The notes beneath the pieces were generated by a model that was not told the origin of the DNA, did not search any database, and was given only the letters and a program-made list of their open reading frames with translations. From SNAP01 sp049671745 (GTDB lineage: Bacteria; Bacteroidota; Bacteroidia; Bacteroidales; Marinifilaceae), in NCBI GenBank assembly GCA_049671745.1, contig JBATVL010000096.1, forward strand, positions 12,263 through 76,262: a stretch of DNA of 64,000 bases, read 5' to 3'. The stretch's first letter is position 1. Each line of letters starts with the position of its first letter. The position numbers and the translations under genes were made by a program. Of the stretch, positions 42,752-51,976 are shown one piece after another.

Positions 42752-43450
42752 TTATTCCTTTATAATCATCTTATATCCTACAGTTCGAATATTTATTATC
42801 TGTACGTTAGGATCTTCCTTAAGATACTTTCTTAACTTAGTTATGAAGACATCCATACTTCGAGCATTAAAAAAGTTATCATCATCCCAAAGATCTAATA
42901 AGGTAGCTTTTCTATTGAGTACTTTATTCTTATTTTCACACAGCAGTCTCAACAATTCTGATTCTCTATGAGTCAATTGTCTTTCGATACCATTATATTC
43001 AAGTATCTGACTGGTCGTTTCAAATTTATACATACCTATATCATGATGCGTATCTCTCTTCTCTGTTTCGTCATTAATAATGTTACGACCCAATAATGCC
43101 TTCACACGTACAATTAACTCTTCCATACTGAAGGGTTTCTTCAAATAGTCGTTACCTCCTAATTCAAATCCCTCCACTACATCAGTAGTTAAAGATTTAG
43201 CAGTTAAAAATATAATTGGTACATTCTTATTAGTCTTTCTTACCTCACGAGCAAGAGTAAAACCATCCATTTTAGGCATCATTATATCCAATACTAATAT
43301 ATCGTGCTTATCTTTATAATATGCATCAAGAGCTGTTTTTCCATTAGAATGAAAATCTACAGCAAAGCCTCTACTTTCTAGACTATCGCACACAATCATA
43401 CCTAAGGCTTCCTCATCTTCGGCATATAATATATTTATCTTTTCACTCAT
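42752..43450 (-). CDS. rprY: OmpR-family response regulator, RprY-like
   Basis: A 232-residue two-domain regulator. The receiver has E11/D12, phosphoacceptor D55 in LVLDIMMPKMDG, and the late KKP motif near 105; the C-terminal winged helix (about 135-232) has the ATLLDLWDDDNFFNARSMDV transactivation/recognition region and ends with VGYKM. It lies 3 bases after the kinase stop. The sequence texture resembles RprY of Bacteroides fragilis; the symbol is a resemblance call. It probably binds the phased TTAACA repeats at 44957-44993 (inference). Confidence 0.85.
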   Translation of the reverse strand: MSEKINILYAEDEEALGMIVCDSLESRGFAVDFHSNGKTALDAYYKDKHDILVLDIMMPKMDGFTLAREVRKTNKNVPIIFLTAKSLTTDVVEGFELGGNDYLKKPFSMEELIVRVKALLGRNIINDETEKRDTHHDIGMYKFETTSQILEYNGIERQLTHRESELLRLLCENKNKVLNRKATLLDLWDDDNFFNARSMDVFITKLRKYLKEDPNVQIINIRTVGYKMIIKE

Positions 43451-43453
43451 AGA

Positions 43454-44905
43454 TTATGCTTTAAAACTAATAATAAATTCACTTCCCTTACCAAGAGAAC
43501 TCTTTAGCTCAATGAAGGCATTTTGTTTCTCTATGATATTCTTTACGTAATGAAGTCCAAGCCCAAATCCTTTTACATCATGCAGATTACCTGTTGGCAC
43601 CCTATAGAATTTATCAAAAACCTTGTTCTGATGCTTTGCAGAAATACCTATTCCGTTATCCTTTACACTTAAGAAACATGAATGCTTACTCTTAGTAAGA
43701 GTTATATATACTTTTACTTCTTCTTCTGAATACTTAATTGCATTATCAATTAAATTATTGATAACATTAGTCATATGAACTCTATCACCTTCAATTACGG
43801 TAGAAGTAGAAACCTCATTAAAAACTATATCAACTGTCTTTTCTGCATTTTTAATTGACTGAGTACTAATTATATTATTAATCATATCATTAAGATTAAT
43901 AGGTTCAATATTTAAGAAAAGTTCCTTTTTTTCGTAGACTGCAATATTCAAAACCTTCTCAACAAGAGTAGAAAGTCGTTTTAGCTCCCTTGATGATACA
44001 GATAAGTATCTATTAGTCTTCTTCTTATCTTCTAAAACATCAAATGACTGCATACCCTCTATAGCTGCATTAACAGTTGCAATTGGAGTCTTTAGTTCAT
44101 GAGTCATATTATTAATAAAATCATTCTTTATCTCAGATAAATTCTTTTGATTGATAATAGTTCTATACATGTATAAAAAACAAAGAATCACTATTAATAA
44201 CAACACAGCAGACATGATTAACAAACCTCCCATTCGTGTTAATATAATCTGTTTTTGATTTGGGAAAGCAACTCTAGCATAACTATTTTTAAAAACAGAA
44301 GTTGTTACATTTCTAGAATATAATGTTGATTTATCATTAATAGGATTATTACTACTGCTATACAAGAGAGAATCTTTCTTTGTATTACGAATCTCTACAA
44401 AATAATCAGAATCAAGTTCCCTAGCTTTAAACTCATCCTTTAAGAGCGAATCAAGAACAACTATATTAGTATATGTCTTATTGTCCTTCTCATCAACAAG
44501 GATAGCTGTTAGTATAGCTTTTAGATCTATATTTAACATATCGGGAATATGTACAGAGTCTTTTCTTTTGAATGTTTTAGCATCAAAAGAAAGCTGCATT
44601 GAGCTATTTTTATCATCTATCTTTCCATTTGCAGCATTGAGAAGTGAATCAATATTTATAGATGACCCCTTATTTTCTATTATAGTTATCTCATTAGTAT
44701 TATCATCATACAGAGTACTAGCAAGAAAAGAATAACGAATATTCATTTCTCTTTGAATAGATACTTCAAGAGCTTGATTGACCTCTTTTAATAACTGTTT
44801 ATGATTAACCGTGTAGGAATTCACTATCCAAAACATTTGGAAAGCAAGAATGCATGCTGTTGCTAATGTAATTAACAATAATATAAATCGTATCTCTCTC
44901 TTCAT
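43454..44905 (-). CDS. rprX: Sensor histidine kinase, RprX-like
   Basis: A 483-residue membrane kinase. Two helices (about 8-28 and 224-246) flank a periplasmic sensor domain of about 190 residues with no recognised fold. The dimerisation box NNMTHELKTP carries the phosphorylated H269; the ATPase domain has NNLIDNAIKYS (N box), DNGIGIS (G1) and GFGLGLHYV (G2). Co-transcribed with the response regulator. It is divergent from the GLPGLI-ABC operon with 144 bases between starts. Signal sensed is unknown. Confidence 0.87.
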   Translation of the reverse strand: MKREIRFILLLITLATACILAFQMFWIVNSYTVNHKQLLKEVNQALEVSIQREMNIRYSFLASTLYDDNTNEITIIENKGSSINIDSLLNAANGKIDDKNSSMQLSFDAKTFKRKDSVHIPDMLNIDLKAILTAILVDEKDNKTYTNIVVLDSLLKDEFKARELDSDYFVEIRNTKKDSLLYSSSNNPINDKSTLYSRNVTTSVFKNSYARVAFPNQKQIILTRMGGLLIMSAVLLLIVILCFLYMYRTIINQKNLSEIKNDFINNMTHELKTPIATVNAAIEGMQSFDVLEDKKKTNRYLSVSSRELKRLSTLVEKVLNIAVYEKKELFLNIEPINLNDMINNIISTQSIKNAEKTVDIVFNEVSTSTVIEGDRVHMTNVINNLIDNAIKYSEEEVKVYITLTKSKHSCFLSVKDNGIGISAKHQNKVFDKFYRVPTGNLHDVKGFGLGLHYVKNIIEKQNAFIELKSSLGKGSEFIISFKA

Positions 44906-44956
44906 ATAAGTCTATTTGTTACAAAAATACTCAATAAAGATAAGTAAAAAAGTCGC

Positions 44957-44993
44957 TTAACAGTCATTAACAATGGATAACAAGCACTTAACA
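44957..44993. promoter_or_regulatory. Four phased TTAACA repeats, candidate response-regulator operator
   Basis: TTAACA at 44957-44962, 44967-44972 and 44988-44993, and ATAACA at 44977-44982, giving steps of 10, 10 and 11 bases, one helix turn each. The array ends 22 bases before the -7 box of the GLPGLI gene. OmpR-family regulators bind as head-to-tail dimers on direct repeats with this spacing, and the RprY-like gene is adjacent. Confidence 0.6.
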
Positions 44994-45014
44994 TATTCAT
45001 CATCATGCATTGTA

Positions 45015-45022
45015 TAGATTTG
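45015..45022 (+). promoter_or_regulatory. -7 element of the GLPGLI-ABC operon
   Basis: TAGATTTG matches TAnnTTTG, 28 bases before the ATG. There is no TTTG at -33; the phased TTAACA repeats occupy that zone, as expected for an activator-dependent promoter. Confidence 0.6.
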
Positions 45023-45049
45023 CAATACAAACATTAAAAAACATAAGAC

Positions 45050-45742
45050 ATGAAACTAGTAAAATTATTTATCACTGTAGCTATCCTTATAACAGGAACT
45101 TATTTAAAAGCACAAAATGATTTAACGATAGAGTACGTACAAACAATTAATATTCATAAAAGTCTATCAAGTACACAAATGGCTATGAAAAATTTTCTTC
45201 CTGAAACAATAGAAAAGAAGATTGTGTATAAATACACCGAAAATAAGGCTCGCATAAAAGAAGGCAAGATGGAGAAAAAAGATAAAACTTCCTTCAACAT
45301 GCAAATGTCAGGTATGTCAAACAATGCTTTAATCAACTACAAGAATAATAAAGCTACAGAATATCACAAGATCATGAATCATTACTTTTATGTGGAAACA
45401 GAAATTAAACATACAGATTTTGTGTTTTCTACTGAAACAAAAAACATTCTTGGATACAAGTGTACAAAAGCAACAAGAAAAAAAGACGAGGGCGATAATA
45501 TGACTTATTGGATTGCTAAAAACATGACTATTAAAGCTACACCATTATCTTCAATATTTTGTAAAGAAGGTGCAATACTAGGAATTGATGGTGATAAGAT
45601 AAGTTATAGAGCAGATTTAATTAGCAAAAAACAATTATCAAATACTGATATTATTGTTCCACCTACAGCTAGGAAAATCACCGAAGAGCAACTAGAGGAC
45701 CTTCAGCAGGAACAGATAGAAACGATGAAACAAATGAATTAA
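45050..45742 (+). CDS. GLPGLI-family secreted protein
   Basis: A 230-residue protein with signal peptide MKLVKLFITVAILITGTYLK cut near AQ. The mature part fits the GLPGLI/Porph_ging family: an early YKYTENKARIKEG strand, then ILGYKCTKATRKKDEGDNMT with the family's conserved Cys, the YWIAKNM segment (where most members have AWYT), and the IFCKEGAILGI segment (where most have GLPGLIL). So it is a divergent member. Found in the periplasm or at the surface; function of the family is unknown. First gene of an operon with an ABC transporter, under the RprXY-like pair's shared region. Confidence 0.72.
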   Translation: MKLVKLFITVAILITGTYLKAQNDLTIEYVQTINIHKSLSSTQMAMKNFLPETIEKKIVYKYTENKARIKEGKMEKKDKTSFNMQMSGMSNNALINYKNNKATEYHKIMNHYFYVETEIKHTDFVFSTETKNILGYKCTKATRKKDEGDNMTYWIAKNMTIKATPLSSIFCKEGAILGIDGDKISYRADLISKKQLSNTDIIVPPTARKITEEQLEDLQQEQIETMKQMN

Positions 45743-45765
45743 GAAATCACATAAAATATACAATC

Positions 45766-46635
45766 ATGAGATTAGAAATAAGAAATCTATCAAAAACATA
45801 TCCCAATGAAGTAAAAGCACTAAACGATTTGAGTTTAAACATAGAATCAGGTATGTTTGGCTTACTTGGTCCTAATGGTGCAGGGAAATCAAGCCTGATG
45901 CGAACACTTGCAACACTTCAAGATGCAGATGAAGGTTCTATATCATTTGATGGAATAGATATTATAAAAGAGAAAGAAAAACTAAAGGAAGTATTGGGTT
46001 ATTTACCTCAAGAATTTGGTGTTTATCCTAAAGTATCAGCAATAGAACTACTTAATCACTTTGCTATTTTAAAAGGTATAACAGATAGCAAAGAACGCAA
46101 AGAGACAGTAAACTATCTACTCAATCAAGTTAATCTATTTCACGCACGTAAGAAAGCAGTTGATAGTTTTAGTGGAGGAATGCGACAACGTTTTGGTATA
46201 GCTCTTGCACTACTTGGTAATCCTAAGTTAATCATTGTAGATGAACCAACTGCAGGCCTAGATCCAGGAGAGCGTGTACGTTTTAATAACCTTCTTAGCG
46301 AAATAAGCGAAGATAAGATTGTTATTCTATCTACTCACATTGTTGATGACGTAAGTGATCTATGTAACGATATGGCTATAATTAATAAGGGCGAACTTCT
46401 TGTTAATGGTAAGCCATCTGAAATTATCTCTCAATTAGATGGGAAGATATGGGAAAAGACAATATCTAAGGAAGAGTTTGATGATTATTCAGAAAGATAT
46501 CAGCTTGTATATTCACATCTAAAAGGTGGTCAACCACTTATTCATGTATATAGTGAAGATGATCTAAGTAAAGATTTTAAAGCCATAAAACCACAATTAG
46601 AAGATGCATACTTTATGGCAATCAATCATAACTAA
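45766..46635 (+). CDS. ABC transporter ATP-binding protein
   Basis: A 289-residue ABC ATPase. Walker A GPNGAGKS is at 35-42, Q-loop LPQEFG near 84, signature FSGGMRQR near 129, Walker B LIIVDEPTAGLDP near 151, and H-loop STHIVDD near 184. All catalytic residues are present. It starts 23 bases after the GLPGLI gene and 11 bases before the permease-peptidase gene, so the two form one transporter of the ABC-2/CcmA type. Confidence 0.93.
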   Translation: MRLEIRNLSKTYPNEVKALNDLSLNIESGMFGLLGPNGAGKSSLMRTLATLQDADEGSISFDGIDIIKEKEKLKEVLGYLPQEFGVYPKVSAIELLNHFAILKGITDSKERKETVNYLLNQVNLFHARKKAVDSFSGGMRQRFGIALALLGNPKLIIVDEPTAGLDPGERVRFNNLLSEISEDKIVILSTHIVDDVSDLCNDMAIINKGELLVNGKPSEIISQLDGKIWEKTISKEEFDDYSERYQLVYSHLKGGQPLIHVYSEDDLSKDFKAIKPQLEDAYFMAINHN

Positions 46636-46646
46636 ATAATAGAGAT

Positions 46647-49600
46647 ATGTTTAAAGAAATATTATTATTTGAATTACGAAGAGCCTTTCGCTCACCATCT
46701 CTATATATTTATTGGGGAATATTATTTTTAATAGCATTCTTGTTAATGAACTTAGCCGGAGGAGCTTTTGAGAGTTTAACAATGAGTATTGCTGGCGATA
46801 ATTTAAAAGTTAACTCTCCAGGGTTATTAAATATCATATTCGGAATATTTAGTTATATAGGGATTTTCATTGTAGCTAGTGTAACTAGTACTATAGTAAT
46901 TAAAGACTTCAGATACGATACTCTTTCTCTTGTTTTCACCACAAGAATAAAGAAGTCACAATACATACTAGGCAGGTTCACAGCAGCATTTATATTAAAT
47001 CTGATTGTCTTTACAGCAGTAGGCTTTGGTACATATATAGGCACTATAATGCCTTATCTTAGATCGGAGTACTTCGGTGAGTTTATGTGGGCAGCTTACC
47101 TAAATCCATATGCAGCAAGAATAATACCAAATATATTCTTCATAACAGCAATTTTCTTTTCACTAAGTCTATTACTTAGAAATGTGATTGTCAATTGGCT
47201 TTCTATATTAGCTTTTTATATCTTATATGCAATAGGAAGTAGTCTACTTAAAGATTTAGATAGTCGTAATATAGCTGCTCTTCTTGATCCGTTTGGAATG
47301 ATAGCATCTCTGGTAGTAACAACAGGCACAACAGCTAGTGAGATGAATAAAGAAACTGTCTCTGTTGAAGGAATATATCTAATGAATAGAATATTATGGA
47401 TAAGCATTGGTGTACTGAGCCTCTTTTTAGCATACATGAAATTTGAATTCTCTTTTGCATTAAAAGCAGTAAAACTAATCATACGAAAGAAACGCTTAGC
47501 ACCTGTAGCAAAAGAAGAGACTAAGAAAGAACACTTTAATCTACCTCAAACACATAGAAATAATTCAATAGGTTCTTTATTAAAGATTCTTAAACATCAA
47601 ATTAGCTTTGAACTAAAGTATCTATCTAAGAATGTATACTTTATTATTATTAGTCTTATAGCTATAATCTTCATGTTTGTTTCTTCAAAAGCAATAGGAA
47701 AGATGTTTGATACTCAGACATATCCTGTTACATACCAAGTAATAGACATTCTAAAAGGCTCGTTATCAATCTTCTTATATATTATAATTATTCTATTCAG
47801 TGGTGAATTACTAAGCAGAGATAAAGCATATAAGATAGACGAAATTGTAAATACACAGACTGTAAAAAGATGGATTCTATTAGTTAGTAAGATGATTAGT
47901 TTAGCTATTGCAGTGGCAGGACTCCTACTACTTATGATCTTATGTGGTATATTATTTCAAGCAAATGCAGACTATTATAATTTTGAAATATCACAATACT
48001 TCATATCTATCTTTGGACTTGAATATATAAAGTATATACTACTTATTGGAATGGCATTTTTTGTGCATTCTCTTATAAATAATAAATATATAGGATATGT
48101 TATATTAATCGTTTTCATGATATGGCAGAACATATTTGCTGGTAGTATATTACAACATAACTTACTTATCTTTGGCTCAAGTCCTGAATGGTTCTACTCG
48201 GACATGAATGGATATGGATTCTCAATATTCCCTTATTGGGCATTCAAAACTTATTGGTTGTTATTTACTGTAATACTGGTAATTATAAGTAATTTGTTTT
48301 TAGTAGTTCAGTCGAAGAATAACTTAAAAGCACGACTACTATTAGTAAAGACAAGATTAAATAAAGGAGTAAGAATTTCGCTCATTAGTGTAACAGTTCT
48401 ATTTATTATATGTGGTACATATATATTTGTAAACACAAATATCACAAATACCTTTAAGACTGCATACTCTCAAGAAGAACAGATGGTAAGTTATGAGAAA
48501 CTCTATAAGAAATACCAAAATATAACTCAGCCAAAGATAACTGATGTAAAGTTAAATGCTGATATATATCCAAAAACAGGTAAACTACATATAGAAGGTA
48601 CTTATTGGCTAAAGAATAAATCATCAAAAAAAATAGAATGTATTCATGTTAATCAAAACAAATATATAAAACATCTAAGTATAGAAAGAAATAATAAGCT
48701 AATCAGTGCTGACAAATATAATGATTACTATATATATTCTTTAAATGAAGCATTACAAAGTGGAGATTCTATAAAATTAAAATTCACACTCATAAGTGAT
48801 GCAAAAGGTTTTACTAATAGTGGAAAAAACAATATTGCACATAAGAACGGAACCTTCTTTAACAACAGGTATTTCCCATCTATTGGTTATAATTCTGATA
48901 ATGAATTAATGGGTAAAAAAGTAAGAGCAAAACACAATCTTATACCAAAAGCTGTTAATCTTGCAATAGATGATAAAAATGGAATCTCACGTAATTTCAT
49001 AACAAGTGACTCTGACTTCATCAATTTTGAAGCTACAGTAAGTACATCTAGCGATCAAATAGCACTTACTCCAGGTAGACTAGTGAATAAATGGGAGAAA
49101 GATGGAAGGAATTACTTTCATTATAGAATGCAAACAAAGATGATTAATTTCTACGCTATACTATCTGCGAAATACGATGTATACAAAGAAAAACATAAAA
49201 TACCAGGAGGCAAAGAGATAGAGATATCTATTTATCACCACCCTATGCATAAGTATAATCTAAAAACAATGGCAAGAGGAGTAAAACAATCTCTTGATTA
49301 TTATTCTAAGACGTACTCTGACTTCCAGTATGATCAATTACGAATAGTCGAATTCCCTAGATTCTCTTCATTTGCACAATCATTTCCAAATATGATACCA
49401 TTCTCAGAAGGAATAGGATTCATAGCTGACCTAAGAGAACTTAACAAGAAAGATGTTCCATTTGATGAACTAAAGATTGACTATCCATTCTATGTTACAG
49501 CACACGAGATGGCTCATCAGTGGTGGGCTCATCAAACAATTGCAGCGAATGTAGAAGGAGCACAAATGCTTATGGAATCTGTAACTCAATATTCTGCTTT

Positions 49601-50276
49601 CAAAGTAATGGAAAAATACTACGGAAAGCAAAACATGAAGAAGTTCTTAAGAAGCGAGACATTCAGATATCTAAATAGTAGAAAGAATGAATCATATGAA
49701 GAAAAACCTCTTTCTAAAGTAGCAAGTAATCAAGGATATATCTATTATCAAAAGGGAGGACAAGCCCTTTATGCTATAGATGACTACATTGGAGGAGATA
49801 AACTTTCTAACGCTCTAAAGGAGCTTAATAAAAAATATGCGTTTAAAGGAGCTCCATATCCTACAACAAATGACTTCTTGGATATACTTGAACCTAAAGT
49901 TCCAGATTCTCTTAAGTATTTTGTTAATGACATAATGAATAAGATAACTCTATACGACAACGATGTTCGCTCTGCTCATTACACTCGTAATGAAGATTTT
50001 GAATATCTTACAGAAATAGAAATAGAGGGAGAAAAATACTATGCAGACGGAAAAGGAGAAGAAACGAAAGCTAATATGAATGATCTTGTAGAAATAGGAA
50101 TTTATAATGTTAAAGGGAAGCAAGTGATGTTAAAGAAAGTCAGACTACTTTCTGGACTTCATAAATATAAATTTAAGCTAAATAGAAAACCCTCAGAGAT
50201 AATAATTGATCCATATTATAAAATAATAGATAAAGATTATTCTAGAACAGGATTTAAAGTCACAAAACAAAAATAA
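46647..50276 (+). CDS. ABC-2 permease fused to a M1-family aminopeptidase
   Basis: A 1209-residue fusion. Residues 1-590 hold about a dozen membrane helices in two sets of six separated by a basic cytoplasmic segment (about 280-320), so it carries a whole ABC-2 membrane domain in one chain. From about 640 on it is periplasmic and gluzincin-like: HEMAHQWW has zinc ligands H953 and H957, and the third ligand Glu follows in MLMESVTQYSA, a spacing this permease/M1 class uses. The family is frequent in Bacteroidota; substrates are unknown. It may process a peptide before or after transport. Confidence 0.88.
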   Translation: MFKEILLFELRRAFRSPSLYIYWGILFLIAFLLMNLAGGAFESLTMSIAGDNLKVNSPGLLNIIFGIFSYIGIFIVASVTSTIVIKDFRYDTLSLVFTTRIKKSQYILGRFTAAFILNLIVFTAVGFGTYIGTIMPYLRSEYFGEFMWAAYLNPYAARIIPNIFFITAIFFSLSLLLRNVIVNWLSILAFYILYAIGSSLLKDLDSRNIAALLDPFGMIASLVVTTGTTASEMNKETVSVEGIYLMNRILWISIGVLSLFLAYMKFEFSFALKAVKLIIRKKRLAPVAKEETKKEHFNLPQTHRNNSIGSLLKILKHQISFELKYLSKNVYFIIISLIAIIFMFVSSKAIGKMFDTQTYPVTYQVIDILKGSLSIFLYIIIILFSGELLSRDKAYKIDEIVNTQTVKRWILLVSKMISLAIAVAGLLLLMILCGILFQANADYYNFEISQYFISIFGLEYIKYILLIGMAFFVHSLINNKYIGYVILIVFMIWQNIFAGSILQHNLLIFGSSPEWFYSDMNGYGFSIFPYWAFKTYWLLFTVILVIISNLFLVVQSKNNLKARLLLVKTRLNKGVRISLISVTVLFIICGTYIFVNTNITNTFKTAYSQEEQMVSYEKLYKKYQNITQPKITDVKLNADIYPKTGKLHIEGTYWLKNKSSKKIECIHVNQNKYIKHLSIERNNKLISADKYNDYYIYSLNEALQSGDSIKLKFTLISDAKGFTNSGKNNIAHKNGTFFNNRYFPSIGYNSDNELMGKKVRAKHNLIPKAVNLAIDDKNGISRNFITSDSDFINFEATVSTSSDQIALTPGRLVNKWEKDGRNYFHYRMQTKMINFYAILSAKYDVYKEKHKIPGGKEIEISIYHHPMHKYNLKTMARGVKQSLDYYSKTYSDFQYDQLRIVEFPRFSSFAQSFPNMIPFSEGIGFIADLRELNKKDVPFDELKIDYPFYVTAHEMAHQWWAHQTIAANVEGAQMLMESVTQYSAFKVMEKYYGKQNMKKFLRSETFRYLNSRKNESYEEKPLSKVASNQGYIYYQKGGQALYAIDDYIGGDKLSNALKELNKKYAFKGAPYPTTNDFLDILEPKVPDSLKYFVNDIMNKITLYDNDVRSAHYTRNEDFEYLTEIEIEGEKYYADGKGEETKANMNDLVEIGIYNVKGKQVMLKKVRLLSGLHKYKFKLNRKPSEIIIDPYYKIIDKDYSRTGFKVTKQK

Positions 50277-50282
50277 GAACTA

Positions 50283-50304
50283 GGCAGTCATTAATTTGAT
50301 TGCC
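50283..50304 (+). terminator. Intrinsic terminator of the GLPGLI-ABC operon
   Basis: A stem GGCA-G-TCA/TGA-T-TGCC (one G-T wobble) with an eight-base loop and a T run, 7 bases after the stop. Confidence 0.7.
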
Positions 50305-50408
50305 TCTTTTTATCTATCTATATTATTACTTAAGTTAGTAAAAAATAGAGATAAAGTTAAAATATTCCTAATATATAGATTTTTGTATTCTTGTTTAGAA
50401 TAAATAAA

Positions 50409-50416
50409 TACATTTG
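50409..50416 (+). promoter_or_regulatory. -7 element of the metal-efflux operon
   Basis: TACATTTG matches TAnnTTTG, 19 bases before the first ATG. A TTTTTG lies at 50380-50385, 23 bases upstream, longer than usual spacing. Confidence 0.5.
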
Positions 50417-50435
50417 CATGTTATAAGCAAAATGA

Positions 50436-50813
50436 ATGAGAGAAAGCAGGTTTCAGAAAATAATAAACATACTACTACTAGCCATATTCTTGTGCTATTT
50501 TGCTAGTGTAACTTTATTTTATCACTGCCATACCATTGATGGAGTAACAATAGTACACTCTCACTTTTATATCTCTCATTCTGATGGACAAGGTAATACA
50601 GACGACACTGCTAATCATAAACATTCAGCTGCAGAGATAAGTCTTATTGATCAACTATCAATTTTCACTGTACTTCTTTCAACTGTAATATTTTCTTTTG
50701 AATGTTTTATTACTAGAACATTTAAGAAAATCATATATAAAGAAGTTGATTACACCTACAAAACTCATTTCCTTAATCTATCTCTTCGTGCACCTCCAAT
50801 TGCTGTTTTATAA
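50436..50813 (+). CDS. Histidine-rich small membrane protein of a metal-efflux operon
   Basis: A 125-residue protein with membrane helices at about 9-28 and 70-90. The loop between them is packed with histidine: HCH, HSH, SH and HKH within residues 30-62, plus aspartates (TDD). A basic tail follows. Since both flanks are hydrophobic and the C-terminus is basic, the histidine loop should be periplasmic. It begins the czc-like operon, 45 bases ahead of the adaptor gene, and may bind or deliver divalent metal to the pump. No named family recognised. Confidence 0.65.
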   Translation: MRESRFQKIINILLLAIFLCYFASVTLFYHCHTIDGVTIVHSHFYISHSDGQGNTDDTANHKHSAAEISLIDQLSIFTVLLSTVIFSFECFITRTFKKIIYKEVDYTYKTHFLNLSLRAPPIAVL

Positions 50814-50858
50814 ATAGTTCTATAAATAAATTGGATAAAAACGTAAAAATACACAAGA

Positions 50859-51965
50859 ATGAAATTATTAATTTCAATCCTTTGTGCGGGTATTCTATTG
50901 TCTGCATGTGGAGATCATCATAAGCATAAAGAAGCTAAGCATTACTCTTTAAAGGGAAAAACAATTATAGTTGAAGCTAACTCAAGCCTTATACAGAAAA
51001 TCAAAACAGAAACAGTTAAAACAGCTGAATTTTCTGATAAATTAACTACTGCTGGTATAGTTAAAGCTATTCCTAACAAATATGCTCAAATAGCTGCTCC
51101 CTTTGCAGGACGAATCACTAGATCTTTCGTGCATTTAGGACAACATGTTAAAAAGAATGAAGCAATTTTCGAGATTAACTCTCCTGATTTCTTTGAAGCA
51201 TCTAAGGTATATTATCAAGCAAAACAAGAAATGGAACTTGCTAAAAAGAGCCTTAAACGTCAACAAGATTTATCTGCAAATGGTGTAGGTGTTCAAAAAG
51301 ATCTTGAAGAAATAGAACTTGATTACGATAATAAAGTCAGAGATTTCAAAAATGCAACTCTATCTCTTAAAGTTTTTCAGGTAGACACAAAGAATCTTGT
51401 TCTTGGACAGGCTCTTATTGTTAGAAGTCCGATAGAAGGTGATATAATAGATAACAACCTTGTTATTGGTCAATATCTTAAAGGAGATGAAGCCCCTGTA
51501 GCTCTTGTTGCAGAGTTAAATAAAGTATGGGTTGTTGGTCAGGTTAAAGAAAAATATATTAATAGAATCTCTAACGAATCAAATGTAGAGATCACTCTTT
51601 CAGCTTCTGTTGATAAATGTATTAAAGCCAAAATTTTTCATATAAGTGAAGTTCTTGACGAAGAGACTCGTTCTGTAGAGGTTTTTATAGAATGTAATAA
51701 TTACGATAGAATAATGAAACCTGGAATGTATGCTAGTGTTAAGTTTATTCATTCTCCTAAAAGTGAAGTTCTTATTCCTTCTTCTGCAGTTCTTCAAATG
51801 GAAGAAAACAACTATGTTTTTGTAAAAATTGGTAAAGACTCTTACGAACGAAGAACTGTTAAAACGAGAACAACTTCAACTAATCAGCTTATTGTTATTT
51901 CTGGATTAAAGAAAGATGAAACAGTTGTTACTGAAGGTTCTTACTATTTAATGGAAGCTAAATAA
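50859..51965 (+). CDS. czcB: RND efflux periplasmic adaptor lipoprotein (CzcB-like)
   Basis: A 368-residue membrane-fusion protein with lipoprotein signal MKLLISILCAGILLSAC (C17), followed at once by a metal-binding-like GDHHKHKEAKH. Then a barrel-sandwich half (IAAPFAGRITRSFVHLGQHV near 73), a coiled hairpin (about 105-165), the second lipoyl half (RSPIEGDIIDNNLVIGQYL near 190), and the beta-barrel and membrane-proximal domains. It links the inner-membrane pump to the outer-membrane channel. Gene name is by resemblance and operon context. Confidence 0.88.
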   Translation: MKLLISILCAGILLSACGDHHKHKEAKHYSLKGKTIIVEANSSLIQKIKTETVKTAEFSDKLTTAGIVKAIPNKYAQIAAPFAGRITRSFVHLGQHVKKNEAIFEINSPDFFEASKVYYQAKQEMELAKKSLKRQQDLSANGVGVQKDLEEIELDYDNKVRDFKNATLSLKVFQVDTKNLVLGQALIVRSPIEGDIIDNNLVIGQYLKGDEAPVALVAELNKVWVVGQVKEKYINRISNESNVEITLSASVDKCIKAKIFHISEVLDEETRSVEVFIECNNYDRIMKPGMYASVKFIHSPKSEVLIPSSAVLQMEENNYVFVKIGKDSYERRTVKTRTTSTNQLIVISGLKKDETVVTEGSYYLMEAK

Positions 51966-51976
51966 GATATAGAGAT

